Assembly (NCBI GenBank): GCA_963785585.1
Contig: CAWAVW010000004.1
Coordinates: 1,922,001-1,986,000 of the forward strand
Direction: 5' to 3'
DNA: 64,000 nucleotides
Origin: Palsa-295 sp963785585
GTDB lineage: Bacteria > Acidobacteriota > Terriglobia > Acidiferrales > UBA7541
The first letter of the stretch is position 1, and every line of letters begins with the position of its first letter. Of the stretch, positions 29,245-37,950 are shown piece by piece. The notes under the pieces were generated by a model, which was given only the letters and a program-made list of their open reading frames with translations, was not told the DNA's origin and made no database searches. Both the position numbers and the translations under genes were made by a program.

Positions 29245-29547
29245 ATGGCGCAGGGAGCGGCAGTCAAGCACAAGAAGAAGACGAAATCCGTTTTGAAGAA
29301 TATCCGGCAGTCGGCGCACCGCGCGCAGGTGAACAAGATGAACCGCACGCGTGTGCGCTCGCAGATCCGGCGGATGCGCGCCGCATTGTCGGCAGGCGAT
29401 CTGGCCGGCGCCGAAAAGCTGGCATCGCCGACGTTTTCGGAACTCGATAAGGCGATCCGCAAGCGCACGTTGTCTGAGAATACGGCGAACCGGTACAAGT
29501 CGCGCTTGACGCTGGCGATCAACGCGCTGAAGGCCACGAAGAAGTAA
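29245..29547 (+). CDS. rpsT: 30S ribosomal protein S20
   Basis: 100 residues, highly basic. Seen: KSVLKNIRQSAHRAQVNKM, RSQIRRMRAAL, and ENTANRYKSRL, the S20 pattern of long helices that bind 16S rRNA. A slightly longer N-terminus (MAQGAAVKHKKKTKS) than E. coli S20. It is a single-gene unit: promoter at 29182, AAGGAG before the start, and a strong terminator 30 nt after the stop. Confidence 0.97.
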   Translation: MAQGAAVKHKKKTKSVLKNIRQSAHRAQVNKMNRTRVRSQIRRMRAALSAGDLAGAEKLASPTFSELDKAIRKRTLSENTANRYKSRLTLAINALKATKK

Positions 29548-29576
29548 GCAAGGATCGATTTTCGCAGAGTCGGAAA

Positions 29577-29606
29577 GGCGCTTCGGGAGACCGGGGCGCC
29601 TTTTTT
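29577..29606 (+). terminator. Rho-independent terminator of rpsT
   Basis: A 10-bp stem (GGCGCTTCGG/CCGGGGCGCC with two G-T pairs), GAGA tetraloop, then six T. In the other direction only TTT follows, so it is at most a weak terminator for holA. Confidence 0.9.
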
Positions 29607-29621
29607 GTTTGCAGGAGCGAT

Positions 29622-30722
29622 TTACGCGCGGGCGGACTTCGAATCGGACGCGGCAGTGAGGCGCGCGACGAGGAATTCCATCATCGCTTTCGGGTTGGGA
29701 TTCGATTGCTTGAGCTGGCTGTCCGCTTCGCCCAGAGCCACGAGACCAGAGAGCAGAGCTTTCTTCGGAATTTTCCGTGCGTTGGTGAGGGCGGCTTCGG
29801 CGGCGGCTGGATTCATCTGCAGCGTTCGGGCTGCGCTGTAACCATTCATTCCCGCGGGCAGGTCGCGCGCTTCGATCAGTTTGCGGTACATCCAGGCGAG
29901 CGCGCCAACGACGGCGACGGGTGCTTCGCCTTCGCGCAGCAAATTATTCAGGAATTCGAGTGCGTCCTCGCGGCGTCGAGTGGAAAGCATGTCGGCCAGT
30001 TGCCAGACGGTATTTTTTCGGTCGGCGCGCACCAGTGTCTCCACATCTCTCACGGTAATGCGGCCTTCTTTGCCGGCGTAGGAAGCAAGCTTGTCGATCT
30101 CGATGCGAATGCGATTTGGCTCGGCGGCGACCAGGTCCACCAGCATCGATGCCGCAGCGGGTTCGAGCACCGCACCGAGGTCTTTCGCCATTTGCGTGGC
30201 GAGCGATGCGGCGGCTCCGGCGTCGAGCTCCAACGCCACGATCAGCGCCTTCTCCGACAGGATTTTGAACAGGCGCTGACGACGGTCGAGTTTGGGGACT
30301 TCGAAGACGAGCACGGTGAACTGCGCGGGTGCGTCGAGATATTTCGCGAGAGCTTTCAGCGTTTCCGTTCGGTCGTCCGAAGACCCAGAAGAATCCTCTT
30401 CCTTGCCGCCGCTTGCGTCATCCTCGTCGCCGGCGCCCTTTCCTTTGATTTCGATCGTGTCGGCTCCCTCCACCAGTAACACCTGGCAAGTGGCGAGCAT
30501 GGGCATAGTGTCGGCGCGCTGAAACAATTCGGTCCAATCCGTTCCGTCCACCGTTACGCGGCCGAGCGCCCAATCGCGCGCGGCGTCTGGAACAAACGCT
30601 TCGATGATCTTATTGCGGCAGAGGTCGCGCAGATACGGATCAGAACCGAGCAGCACGATGGCGGGGACGGGCTTACCGCGCGCGAGCGTCTTCAGCAGCT
30701 GGTCGGTGGAGTGTTCCGGCAT
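29622..30722 (-). CDS. holA: DNA polymerase III delta subunit
   Basis: 366 residues. The clamp-loader delta subunit opens the beta clamp. Seen: an N-terminal domain with IVLLGSDPYLRDLCR, a mid region FTVLVFEVPKLDRRQRLFKIL, RIRIEIDKLASYAG, VRADRKNTVWQLADML and the C-terminal collar LARLREGEAPVAV-like segment (LLREGEAPVAVVGALAW). An acidic, Ser-rich insert (about residues 95-120) is unusual. Start overlaps the lptE stop by one base (TGATG); lptE-holA adjacency is common in bacteria. Confidence 0.93.
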   Translation of the reverse strand: MPEHSTDQLLKTLARGKPVPAIVLLGSDPYLRDLCRNKIIEAFVPDAARDWALGRVTVDGTDWTELFQRADTMPMLATCQVLLVEGADTIEIKGKGAGDEDDASGGKEEDSSGSSDDRTETLKALAKYLDAPAQFTVLVFEVPKLDRRQRLFKILSEKALIVALELDAGAAASLATQMAKDLGAVLEPAAASMLVDLVAAEPNRIRIEIDKLASYAGKEGRITVRDVETLVRADRKNTVWQLADMLSTRRREDALEFLNNLLREGEAPVAVVGALAWMYRKLIEARDLPAGMNGYSAARTLQMNPAAAEAALTNARKIPKKALLSGLVALGEADSQLKQSNPNPKAMMEFLVARLTAASDSKSARA

Positions 30723-31294
30723 CAGAAATTCTCCGTCACGTCAGAGACCAACTGAGCGGCAAAATCGCGCGACATGCGCTCGACGGCCGGTCCTTCTTCT
30801 TCGAAGAAGCTCTGCACGTCGGAAGAGATCTGGTATTGGTCGCGGAAAACGACGTCGTCATTGTGATAGACGACCTTTTCGGTTTTCGCGTCAACGAGCT
30901 TCACTTTGGTATGGATGGTGACGACCATGGTCGTCACTTGCCCGGTGGTCGCATCGAAAATCACGGGGCTTGCCTCGATGGAGACGACTTCGCCGGTGAG
31001 CACGGCGTCGGCATTCGCGGTGTCCTGGATGATTCGATATTTCGTGCGTTCGATAAACTGGCGAATCACGGCGGAGGTGAACCGCTGTTCGATGCGGTAG
31101 CGCGTAGTGTCATTTTTGAAAGCGGGCACGGCGATCGTTTTCCATTCGGCGGGAAGCGCGGGCGACGTGCCGGCGACATGGTAGCCGCATCCAGACAGGG
31201 CGGTTGAGGCGATGGCCCAGAAAAACACAGCAAGCCACAGACGAGTCTTCGCGAAGTGCGGGTTGGGATTTCCGGCGGAAGATCGATCAGTCAT
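30722..31294 (-). CDS. lptE: LPS-assembly lipoprotein LptE
   Basis: 190 residues. A hydrophobic signal (LWLAVFFWAIASTAL) ends in the lipobox LSGCGYHV, so it is an outer-membrane lipoprotein. The rest fits the LptE fold: WKTIAVPAFKNDTTRYRIEQRFTSAV, VLTGEVVSIEASPV, KLVDAKTEKVVYHND. LptE plugs LptD and helps insert lipopolysaccharide in the outer leaflet. It is coupled to holA. Confidence 0.9.
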   Translation of the reverse strand: MTDRSSAGNPNPHFAKTRLWLAVFFWAIASTALSGCGYHVAGTSPALPAEWKTIAVPAFKNDTTRYRIEQRFTSAVIRQFIERTKYRIIQDTANADAVLTGEVVSIEASPVIFDATTGQVTTMVVTIHTKVKLVDAKTEKVVYHNDDVVFRDQYQISSDVQSFFEEEGPAVERMSRDFAAQLVSDVTENF

Positions 31295-31347
31295 TTTGAA
31301 GTGGCCCGATGCGCTCGCGCGCCTGCGATTGTAACTCCGCCGCGGCG

Positions 31348-32412
31348 CTATTGAATCTTCGGTTCAGCGACCAATTCTTCGGCGATGCGGACGGCGTTGA
31401 CCGCAGGCAAGCGCAAATTATCGGCGACGCCCCACATCCAAACAGCCGCAGGTACGGACGGATCGGCTTCGACGCGTCCGATATGAATTTCACTTTCGCC
31501 GACGACGCTCAGGTTGGACGGCGGCGGCTCGCCCGCGGGGGCGATGCGGACGCCGAGGTTCAGGAGCGCGGATTCGAGCTGGTCTGGCGCAACGGCGGCG
31601 CTAAACTCCGCAAAGGCGCTGAATCCGTAGCCGTAAAAGACCGGGACCTGAACCAGTTGAATCGCGGGAACGGCGGCACGCCCGGCCAGACAATGGGTTA
31701 CGTCGCGAGCGATTCCCGCCCGCATTTCCGCGAGCGATGGTTTGGCGCTTTCGCCGAAACCGTTCAGTAAATTGAACGCCACTTGAATGTCGAAAACGGG
31801 CTGCTCGATGGGCCGGAACGAAAGCAGGTTGGTGGTCTGGCTTTCGAGTTCGTCCACGCCGGGTTGATCGCGTTCGGAAACGGAGGTATAGAGAACGGTC
31901 GCGACCCGCGCCGGCGAAAATTTCGCCAAGCCCGCGGCGATCGTACACGCAATGATCGTTCCCGGGCCCGGCGAGGAATACGGAACCGCGTGCTTCACAT
32001 TTGGGTTTTTTACGTGGGAGCCGTTTGCGCCTGCTCCCGGGCGGGGCAGCAGCAGCGAGGACAGCGTAGGAATCCACGAGGTGCCGCGCCCGATCGTCGA
32101 GAGCGCGCCGGTCATATCAATCACGGTGGCTCCGGAACGTTGCGCGACTTGCCAATTCTGTTCAGCGTCGCGGGGCGACCCGGCGAAGAAGGCGAACTGA
32201 GCGCCTTCAAAACTGTTTTCATCGAGGGCGCGAATGAACGTCGGCTCGCCGCCCGCTTCGGTGAGCGTTCCCGCGGCGACGGGTTCGTCGAGCAAGACGA
32301 TATCGCCGGCCGGAAAGTTGCGCTCCTCCAGAACGAGCTTCAGTTCCCTGCCGCGAAGCGACGACGCTCCTACAATGGCGACGCGCGATGATTTCGATGA
32401 GCTCGAGGGCAT
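31348..32412 (-). CDS. Aspartate-semialdehyde dehydrogenase homologue lacking catalytic Cys and His (USG-1-like)
   Basis: 354 residues with the Asd/ArgC two-domain layout: RVAIVGASSLRGRELKLVL (NADP-binding), a middle region, and the dimerisation domain ending in AAVWMWGVADNLRLPAVNAVRIAEEL. The NPNC active-site motif of true Asd reads SSPGPG here (around residues 146-151) and the VPVxxGHS histidine motif reads VPVFYGYG, so both catalytic residues appear missing. This resembles the inactive USG-1 branch. It lies three bases after pssA, in a phospholipid gene run. Function unknown; a structural or regulatory role is possible. Confidence 0.85.
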   Translation of the reverse strand: MPSSSSKSSRVAIVGASSLRGRELKLVLEERNFPAGDIVLLDEPVAAGTLTEAGGEPTFIRALDENSFEGAQFAFFAGSPRDAEQNWQVAQRSGATVIDMTGALSTIGRGTSWIPTLSSLLLPRPGAGANGSHVKNPNVKHAVPYSSPGPGTIIACTIAAGLAKFSPARVATVLYTSVSERDQPGVDELESQTTNLLSFRPIEQPVFDIQVAFNLLNGFGESAKPSLAEMRAGIARDVTHCLAGRAAVPAIQLVQVPVFYGYGFSAFAEFSAAVAPDQLESALLNLGVRIAPAGEPPPSNLSVVGESEIHIGRVEADPSVPAAVWMWGVADNLRLPAVNAVRIAEELVAEPKIQ

Positions 32413-32415
32413 GAT

Positions 32416-33243
32416 CTATGCGGGCCGGGTTCGAACGCGAACCGACCGGAAGATTTGCATGATCGGACCATGAAGCGTGTAGGCGCCGGTGAGCAGCAAA
32501 AGCGTGGGTCCTGAAAAATAAACAATCGCGCCGACGAGCAGCGCCAACAGAATCACGGATAGCGACGGTTGCCTTCGCGTGAGTGGAATATCCTTGAAAC
32601 TGAAAAATCGAATCGTGCTGGACATCAACACGCCGAGGCAGACGATCAGCACCAGCAGAAAAACGGAAAATGAGACGCTCTGCACCGTCGCTCCGCGAAA
32701 AAAGTGAACGATCGCCGCGATCATTCCGGCCGCGGCAGGTGTCGGCATTCCGACGAAATACCGGTTGCCGCCCGGCGCCATGCCCTGAATATTGAAACGG
32801 GCCAGCCGCCATGCGCAGCAGGCAAGAAACGTAAAACCGATCAGCCAGCCGAGTTCTTTCAGGTGCAGCCACTCCGGCGCGCTGGCCGCCGCCAAATCGC
32901 GAATGGCCCAGGCGTAGGCGAGAAACGCGGGAGCAATACCGAAGCTGACGACATCGGCGAGCGAATCGAATTCCCTGCCGAAGGCGCTTTCGGTTCCCAT
33001 CATGCGGGCAATGCGGCCGTCCATGGAGTCAAACAGGTAGGCGAAACCGATGGCGCACGCGGCGCGATCGAAATCGACGTAGCGCCCTTCGAGCGTCGCC
33101 AGGATCGCGTAATAACCGCACAGCATGTTCGCGACGGTAAACGCGCTGGGAAGGATGTAGATGCCGCGGCGGAGGCGTCGGCTGCGGTTGGGATGGCGGC
33201 GTTCTTCTTCGATTGCTTCTTTTTCGAGTTCTTTCAGTTCCAT
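32416..33243 (-). CDS. pssA: CDP-diacylglycerol-serine O-phosphatidyltransferase
   Basis: 275 residues with a basic cytoplasmic N-terminus and about seven membrane segments. The CDP-alcohol phosphotransferase signature is seen as DSMDGRIARMMGTESAFGREFDSLADVVSFG (Asp-rich, D..DG.AR...G...D..D). It makes phosphatidylserine, the substrate of the upstream-encoded decarboxylase; together they give phosphatidylethanolamine. It overlaps psd by 10 bases. Confidence 0.94.
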   Translation of the reverse strand: MELKELEKEAIEEERRHPNRSRRLRRGIYILPSAFTVANMLCGYYAILATLEGRYVDFDRAACAIGFAYLFDSMDGRIARMMGTESAFGREFDSLADVVSFGIAPAFLAYAWAIRDLAAASAPEWLHLKELGWLIGFTFLACCAWRLARFNIQGMAPGGNRYFVGMPTPAAAGMIAAIVHFFRGATVQSVSFSVFLLVLIVCLGVLMSSTIRFFSFKDIPLTRRQPSLSVILLALLVGAIVYFSGPTLLLLTGAYTLHGPIMQIFRSVRVRTRPA

Positions 33244-33845
33244 TTCGCCAGTATGCTTTCGCCGCCTTTTACCATCTCGCCGCGCTTCACGGTCACTTCC
33301 GTGTCCATGGGCAGCCAGACGTCCACGCGGGAGCCAAATCGGATAAGACCCACGCGTTCACCGAGAGAAATATTTTCTCCCTCGCGTTTCCAGCATATCA
33401 CGCGGCGCGCGATTGCTCCGGCGATTTGTTTGAAGACCACGGGACCGCGCGGCGAGTGGAGATAAATAATGTTTTGCTCGTTCTCGCGCGAAGCCTTGGA
33501 GCGGTAGGCGCCATAGAACCGTCCGGGCTGATACACCACGTCGGCGACGCGCGCGGCTACGGGGGCGCGCTGCACGTGAACGTTCCAGATCGATAGAAAA
33601 ATGCTGATTCGGTGTCCCATCGTCGAATCGAGAAGCTCATCGACAATCTCGACGACTTTGCCGTCGGCCGGAGAGACGATGATGCCGTCACCCGAAGGGA
33701 TGGTTCGCTGGGGATCGCGAAAGAAATAAAAAACGAAGAGACCGAGGATGATCAGCACCGCGGCAGCGAGCTTCCAGCCGGGAATCAAAAGCAACAGGCC
33801 GAGAATCAACGGAGGCAGCGCGAAACGGTAAGCGTCCTTCACCAT
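33234..33845 (-). CDS. psd: Phosphatidylserine decarboxylase proenzyme
   Basis: 203 residues, the short membrane-anchored type. N-terminal hydrophobic segments (ILGLLLLIPGWKLAAAVLIILGLFVFYFFRD) precede the enzyme part with VSPADGKV, IFLSIWNVHVQRAPVA, and the self-cleavage site in IRFGSRVDVWLP, where Gly-Ser cleavage creates the pyruvoyl group. It converts phosphatidylserine to phosphatidylethanolamine. First gene of psd-pssA-asd-like. Confidence 0.94.
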   Translation of the reverse strand: MVKDAYRFALPPLILGLLLLIPGWKLAAAVLIILGLFVFYFFRDPQRTIPSGDGIIVSPADGKVVEIVDELLDSTMGHRISIFLSIWNVHVQRAPVAARVADVVYQPGRFYGAYRSKASRENEQNIIYLHSPRGPVVFKQIAGAIARRVICWKREGENISLGERVGLIRFGSRVDVWLPMDTEVTVKRGEMVKGGESILAKWN

Positions 33846-33979
33846 AGGCGGGTTGGGGGTCCTTGCGCCGCGGGAAAATCCGGCGAGCGGGAATCGCTCA
33901 GCGGCAGACTACGCGGTGAAATTTGAAATTAGATGCACGAATATTGTACGACAGAACTGCGGGCCACGCGGGACGCTTG

Positions 33980-34213
33980 CTAGTGAACCATATTGCGGTA
34001 CTGCCGGTGAACGATCATCTCCATCATGTCTTTCAGACGGAGTTTCAACTTCTTCAGCGCGACTTCCTGCTCGAGGTCTTCTTCCTTCCAGTAGGTCTGG
34101 GTGACCAACTGCTCGAGTTGTGATTCGCAGCGAAGATGTTCTTCCATGAGGCGGCGATATTCCTGATTGGTTTCGAGCAATGCCTGGCGGATGTCGTTGG
34201 TGGTGATGGCCAT
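33980..34213 (-). CDS. Small DUF465/YdcH-like coiled-coil protein
   Basis: 77 residues, mostly one charged helical hairpin: RQALLETNQEYRRLMEEH, then LRCESQLEQLV, then EVALKKLKLRLKDMMEMI. This matches the small YdcH/DUF465 family, whose function is not known. It stands between the PLP decarboxylase and psd on the same strand with gaps of 87 and 134 nt. Confidence 0.8.
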   Translation of the reverse strand: MAITTNDIRQALLETNQEYRRLMEEHLRCESQLEQLVTQTYWKEEDLEQEVALKKLKLRLKDMMEMIVHRQYRNMVH

Positions 34214-34300
34214 CTCATCCCTCCGTATTCGAAAATTTGCCAGCCTGCGGGGCGTTTTACCACATTCCGGCCCAGGAAACCAATAGGGTACCTTCCCCGC

Positions 34301-35674
34301 TCACGGCCCGGGCGACAGGCCGACTGTGTCAGCCGACGTGGAGAGAATCTCCCAGATTCGCGGGAGCCAATCGCGGTGCTCGGGCTTCATGAGCACCGAG
34401 CGAAGGCAGAGCACGGTGCCTTCGCTTTCCGGCCACGCCGGATTCCCCGCACTGCCGCTAAAGAAGCGCACGGGAAGATGAATCAACGCGAGGTGCAGAT
34501 TCTGCCTGGCGGCTTGGTCGAAGATTCGTTGCGAGAGCTCGGAACTTTTTGCCGCCGTGGAGGCGCGCGGAGCCCAGACGACGATGTCGAGTTCGGGCGC
34601 GAATGGCAACACCCAGCGCGGATCACCGGCAATTAACTGCGAAAACGCGACGGCGGACTGGCGGCAGGAATCCAGCATGTTCGCGAATTCCCCGCCACGC
34701 ACCAACGGCAGCAATTTCTGGGTAGCCCACAGGGCGACGGCAGAGGCTCCGGGACGCGAGCACTCCAGGCTGATTTCGCCCAGATGAAGATCGGTACCGG
34801 TGAAATAGGTGTACGGCGATTCGTGTTTGTAGAGTTTACCGATTCCAGGATCGCGGAACAGGACGCAGCCGCAACCGTAGGGTTGCAGGCCGTGCTTGTG
34901 CGGGTCGATTACCAGCGAGTCCGCCTGGCTGGCCAGATCGTACGCAGCGCGGGATTCGGCGGAAAGATTCGAGGCGAGCGAAAAGTAGCCGCCGTAGGCG
35001 GCGTCCACATGAACGCGGAAATCGTGACGGTCGCGCAGCTTTAGGATGGCGGGCAGCGGATCGATCGAACCGGCGCCGGTGGTGCCGAGCGTAGCGACGA
35101 CGCAGCCAACATCTCCTGCCTTGATCAGCGCCTCGAGCGCGTTCACGTCCATGCGACCGCTTGTATCGGACGGAACCGCCTCAAAGGGCAGCTTCAGCAC
35201 CGAGCTGATTCGGTGATGCGTGTAGTGAGCCTGATTCGAGGCGAGAATTTTCTTGCCGGGGCTGAGTTGGCCCGCCACCCATAACGCTTCGAGGTTGGCC
35301 ATCGTGCCGCCTCCGCACAAGTGGCCCAGATGCTGCTTCCATCCGAACATGGCGGCGATTTCGGCGACCGCTTCCTTTTCCATGGCTGAGCTGGCGCGTC
35401 CACCATCGAGCGCGTGATTGTTCGGATTGATCCAGGTGGCCAGCGCGTAGGCGGCGCGGGCGACGGGATGCGGAGGCTTCAGCATCTGGCCCGCGTACAG
35501 CGGATGGAAATACGGAAAATTGTCGTGCAGCCTTTCGGCGACGGCGCTGAGCACATCGTCCATCTGTTTCGTCGGCGCGGATTGTCGCGCGAGCGCGGGC
35601 AGGTCTTCAAAACCGAGATCGAGTTCGGACAATGATTTCTTCAGGAGTTCGAGGCTGGATGTTTCAAGGAGCAT
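34301..35674 (-). CDS. PLP-dependent decarboxylase-like enzyme (group II family)
   Basis: 457 residues with aspartate aminotransferase fold type I. Seen: HPLYAGQMLKPPHPVARAAY, HLCGGGTMANLEAL (phosphate cup), VVATLGTTGAGSIDPL, VHVDAAYGGY (Asp224 to the pyridine ring), and the Schiff-base lysine Lys260 in IDPHKHGLQPYGCG. Related enzymes decarboxylate aromatic amino acids, glutamate, or act as sphingosine-phosphate-lyase-like lyases; the substrate here is not assigned. No transport or pathway partner is adjacent. Confidence 0.85.
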   Translation of the reverse strand: MLLETSSLELLKKSLSELDLGFEDLPALARQSAPTKQMDDVLSAVAERLHDNFPYFHPLYAGQMLKPPHPVARAAYALATWINPNNHALDGGRASSAMEKEAVAEIAAMFGWKQHLGHLCGGGTMANLEALWVAGQLSPGKKILASNQAHYTHHRISSVLKLPFEAVPSDTSGRMDVNALEALIKAGDVGCVVATLGTTGAGSIDPLPAILKLRDRHDFRVHVDAAYGGYFSLASNLSAESRAAYDLASQADSLVIDPHKHGLQPYGCGCVLFRDPGIGKLYKHESPYTYFTGTDLHLGEISLECSRPGASAVALWATQKLLPLVRGGEFANMLDSCRQSAVAFSQLIAGDPRWVLPFAPELDIVVWAPRASTAAKSSELSQRIFDQAARQNLHLALIHLPVRFFSGSAGNPAWPESEGTVLCLRSVLMKPEHRDWLPRIWEILSTSADTVGLSPGP

Positions 35675-35803
35675 CGTTTCCTTCCGGTGCCGCGATTACA
35701 ATTTGTTTTGGCCAAAGATGCGATTCGAGACCGAGCGAGTGTACCTGTTCGAGAATTCGGTGCCTAGATGGACGAAGAATTTACAGCGATGAATGCGGCA
35801 GTG

Positions 35804-36262
35804 CTATTCGAGGAATGCGGTGAGCAACAAAGCGTCGTCGATGGGCGAGGAATAGTACCGCGGGCGGCGGCCGACAATCTGGAAGTTGTGCCGCGTATAA
35901 AAGTGCAGAGCGGTTTCGTTCGCGGCGCGAACGTCGAGCATCGCTTGTTTCGCGCCGAGTGAACGCGACCAGGCTAACACCGCGTGTAGCAAACCGGACC
36001 CGACTCCGTGACGGCGGCTCGTTGTATCAACGGCGAAGTTCAAAATCTCAACGTCGCTAGCGATTCGCCGGGCGACGATGAATCCGATGACGTCCGCGCG
36101 CGAATCGTCAGACGACTCACCCGCTTCGGCGACCCACCCTGCCATCTCGCCACACGGAATGCGCTGGTAGTCCGCCGCCGTCCACTGAGCGACTTCGGGG
36201 CAAGAGGATTGCAGGCGGAGCAGAGACGGGATGTGGCGTACTTCGAGCGGGACGATCGTCAC
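35804..36262 (-). CDS. rimI: Ribosomal protein S18-alanine N-acetyltransferase
   Basis: 152 residues, a GNAT fold. Seen: FIVARRIASDVEILNFAVDTTSRRHGVGSGLLHAVL (acetyl-CoA P-loop RRHGVGSGL), AMLDVRAANETALHFYTRHNFQIVGRRPRYY, typical RimI. It acetylates N-termini, classically of S18. It lies four bases after tsaB; tsaB-rimI pairing is widespread and supports the call over a generic GNAT. Confidence 0.88.
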   Translation of the reverse strand: MTIVPLEVRHIPSLLRLQSSCPEVAQWTAADYQRIPCGEMAGWVAEAGESSDDSRADVIGFIVARRIASDVEILNFAVDTTSRRHGVGSGLLHAVLAWSRSLGAKQAMLDVRAANETALHFYTRHNFQIVGRRPRYYSSPIDDALLLTAFLE

Positions 36263-36266
36263 GCGA

Positions 36267-36986
36267 TCAACTTCCCTTCAGGTGGACTTCCGCATCGGTG
36301 CGGCGCACGTAGTTCGCATCCAGCGTCAGCGCGTCGGAAACTTTTCCTGCGAGCGCGCGCACGTAAGCAAGCTGCCCAATCCAAGGCGCGAGAACCGCAG
36401 ACACGCGAAGTACAACGGTAATTCCCGGCCGCGCGTCGCGCAAAGCGGCGTTCGACGAGATGGCAGCGGCAATCTCGGAATCGGGCGTGACAACTTCGAC
36501 TGCCTCGCCTCGTTTTGCCACCGCATCCAGAAATTCATCCGGCGTCGCCACAAATTCGTCGTCCTCAAGCTTCAACCCGGTCGGACTCTCGCTCGAACGC
36601 CGGTAGAATCCGGCGTACAACTGCCCGCGTCGTGCATCCAGAAGCGGAGCCAGCAGCGCATTGCCGGCACGGTTCTGGATGGCCACAGCTTCCAGGCCAC
36701 TGATCCCCGCCACCGGTTTCTGGTACGCCTCGCTCCATCCCTTCACCGCCGCGAGGCCCACGCGCAAGCCGGTGAACGATCCTGGACCAGCGGCAGCGGC
36801 GAAGAGGTCGAACTGGTTCAAATTGAGCTTTAATTCAGCGAGCAGGAACTCGAGTTGGCGGAAGATGCGCGAGGAATAGGCCTCATCGCCAAAGGTGGAA
36901 ACCACGCCCAAAACGGTATCATCGAGCAAGATAGCGATGCTTCCGGCGCGCGAAGAGGTGTCGAGCGAGAGGGTCAGCACGTGCAT
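36267..36986 (-). CDS. tsaB: tRNA threonylcarbamoyladenosine biosynthesis protein TsaB
   Basis: 239 residues. ASKHA-fold partner of TsaD in t6A37 synthesis. Seen: LTLSLDTSSRAGSIAIL, AAAAGPGSFTGLRVGLAAVKG (highly diagnostic), LLAPLLDARRGQLYAGFY. It is an inactive homologue that stabilises TsaD, which is encoded 3 kb downstream at 39964-41091. Divergent from carD. Confidence 0.95.
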   Translation of the reverse strand: MHVLTLSLDTSSRAGSIAILLDDTVLGVVSTFGDEAYSSRIFRQLEFLLAELKLNLNQFDLFAAAAGPGSFTGLRVGLAAVKGWSEAYQKPVAGISGLEAVAIQNRAGNALLAPLLDARRGQLYAGFYRRSSESPTGLKLEDDEFVATPDEFLDAVAKRGEAVEVVTPDSEIAAAISSNAALRDARPGITVVLRVSAVLAPWIGQLAYVRALAGKVSDALTLDANYVRRTDAEVHLKGS

Positions 36987-37071
36987 CAGTATAGGGCAAT
37001 TTCGGGGCCAATCTTACTGAAAACAGTCGATTTCTGGGATTTCAGTCGCTCCGTAAAATGGCGGGATTTCC

Positions 37072-37100
37072 TTGACCTTTAGTTAGCATGTGCCTAAACT
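37072..37100 (+). promoter_or_regulatory. Promoter of carD
   Basis: TTGACC, exactly 17-nt spacer, TAAACT (four of six). It points at the carD ATG at 37135. Confidence 0.6.
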
Positions 37101-37134
37101 TTAATTGTGCTTTTCGCGGAGGGGAGTTCCACTT

Positions 37135-37656
37135 ATGGAATTTAAGCTAGGCGAAAAAGTCGTGTACCCGAACCATGGTGTAGGGATCATCGAACAGATC
37201 AGCTACAACTACGTGAACGGACGCTCGGAACGATTTTACATGCTGAAAATCGCCTCCAGCGGGCTCAAGGTGTCGGTACCGCAAACGAACGTGGAATGCG
37301 TTGGTTTGCGCCCCGTCATCCGCAACACGCAAGCCGGAGCGGTGATTTCATTCCTCGAAAATGGCCGTTCCGCTTCCCACCACGACTGGAAACATCGCTT
37401 CAAAGAAAACTCAGACCGCATGCGAACCGGCTCTCTGATGGAAGTGGCGGCCGTCCTGAAAGGACTGGTCGCACTGAGCCGCACCAAACCGCTTTCCTTC
37501 CGTGAAAAGAAGATGCTGGAACGCGCCAAGTATCTTTTGGTCAGCGAACTCGCAACGGTCCGGAACACCTCCGAATCAGCCATTGAAGCCAACCTGGTTC
37601 GCGCCCTCGCAAAAGCAAAACTGCAGATGCCGGAATCGTCGCCACTTCCGGAGTGA
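37135..37656 (+). CDS. CarD/CdnL-family RNA polymerase-binding regulator
   Basis: 173 residues. Start at 37135 with GGAGGGG upstream. The N-terminal RNA polymerase-interacting Tudor-like domain reads FKLGEKVVYPNHGVGIIEQI, followed by SSGLKVSVPQTNV, and a C-terminal helical DNA-binding domain with RFKENSDRMRTGSLMEVAAVLKGLVAL, LSFREKKMLERAKYLLVSELA. CarD proteins stabilise open complexes at many housekeeping promoters. It is a single-gene unit with a clear promoter and terminator. Confidence 0.95.
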   Translation: MEFKLGEKVVYPNHGVGIIEQISYNYVNGRSERFYMLKIASSGLKVSVPQTNVECVGLRPVIRNTQAGAVISFLENGRSASHHDWKHRFKENSDRMRTGSLMEVAAVLKGLVALSRTKPLSFREKKMLERAKYLLVSELATVRNTSESAIEANLVRALAKAKLQMPESSPLPE

Positions 37657-37675
37657 AGCAGTTCGTTTGAATTCA

Positions 37676-37707
37676 GGCACGGTCCTTACGGGCCGTGCCT
37701 TTTTTTT
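37676..37707 (+). terminator. Rho-independent terminator of carD
   Basis: A 10-bp stem (GGCACGGTCC/GGGCCGTGCC, one G-T pair), loop TTAC, then eight T. Confidence 0.92.
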
Positions 37708-37950
37708 CGGATACCTCGCTGATCCCTTCCCCTCGATTGGACCGCCAAAGGTAAATCCTCGTCAGCCGATGGAAGATACTCATGGGCCTTGTGAACGGGC
37801 GTGTTTCCGGTTCTGGAAACTAAGGGCTCGGAAGCCCCGCCCGGCTTTCTCGGGAGACTTACAATTCAGGATGAGCGACTCGGGTTCCCGATGGCTTCCT
37901 TTTGGGGATCTGTGGTCGATTTGCGGCCTGTCTTGGACAGAGGCTTTTGG

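Noticed and set aside
36986..37020. TATACT as a promoter of tsaB
   Set aside because: It abuts the tsaB start codon, which would place transcription inside the gene, and no -35 box fits.
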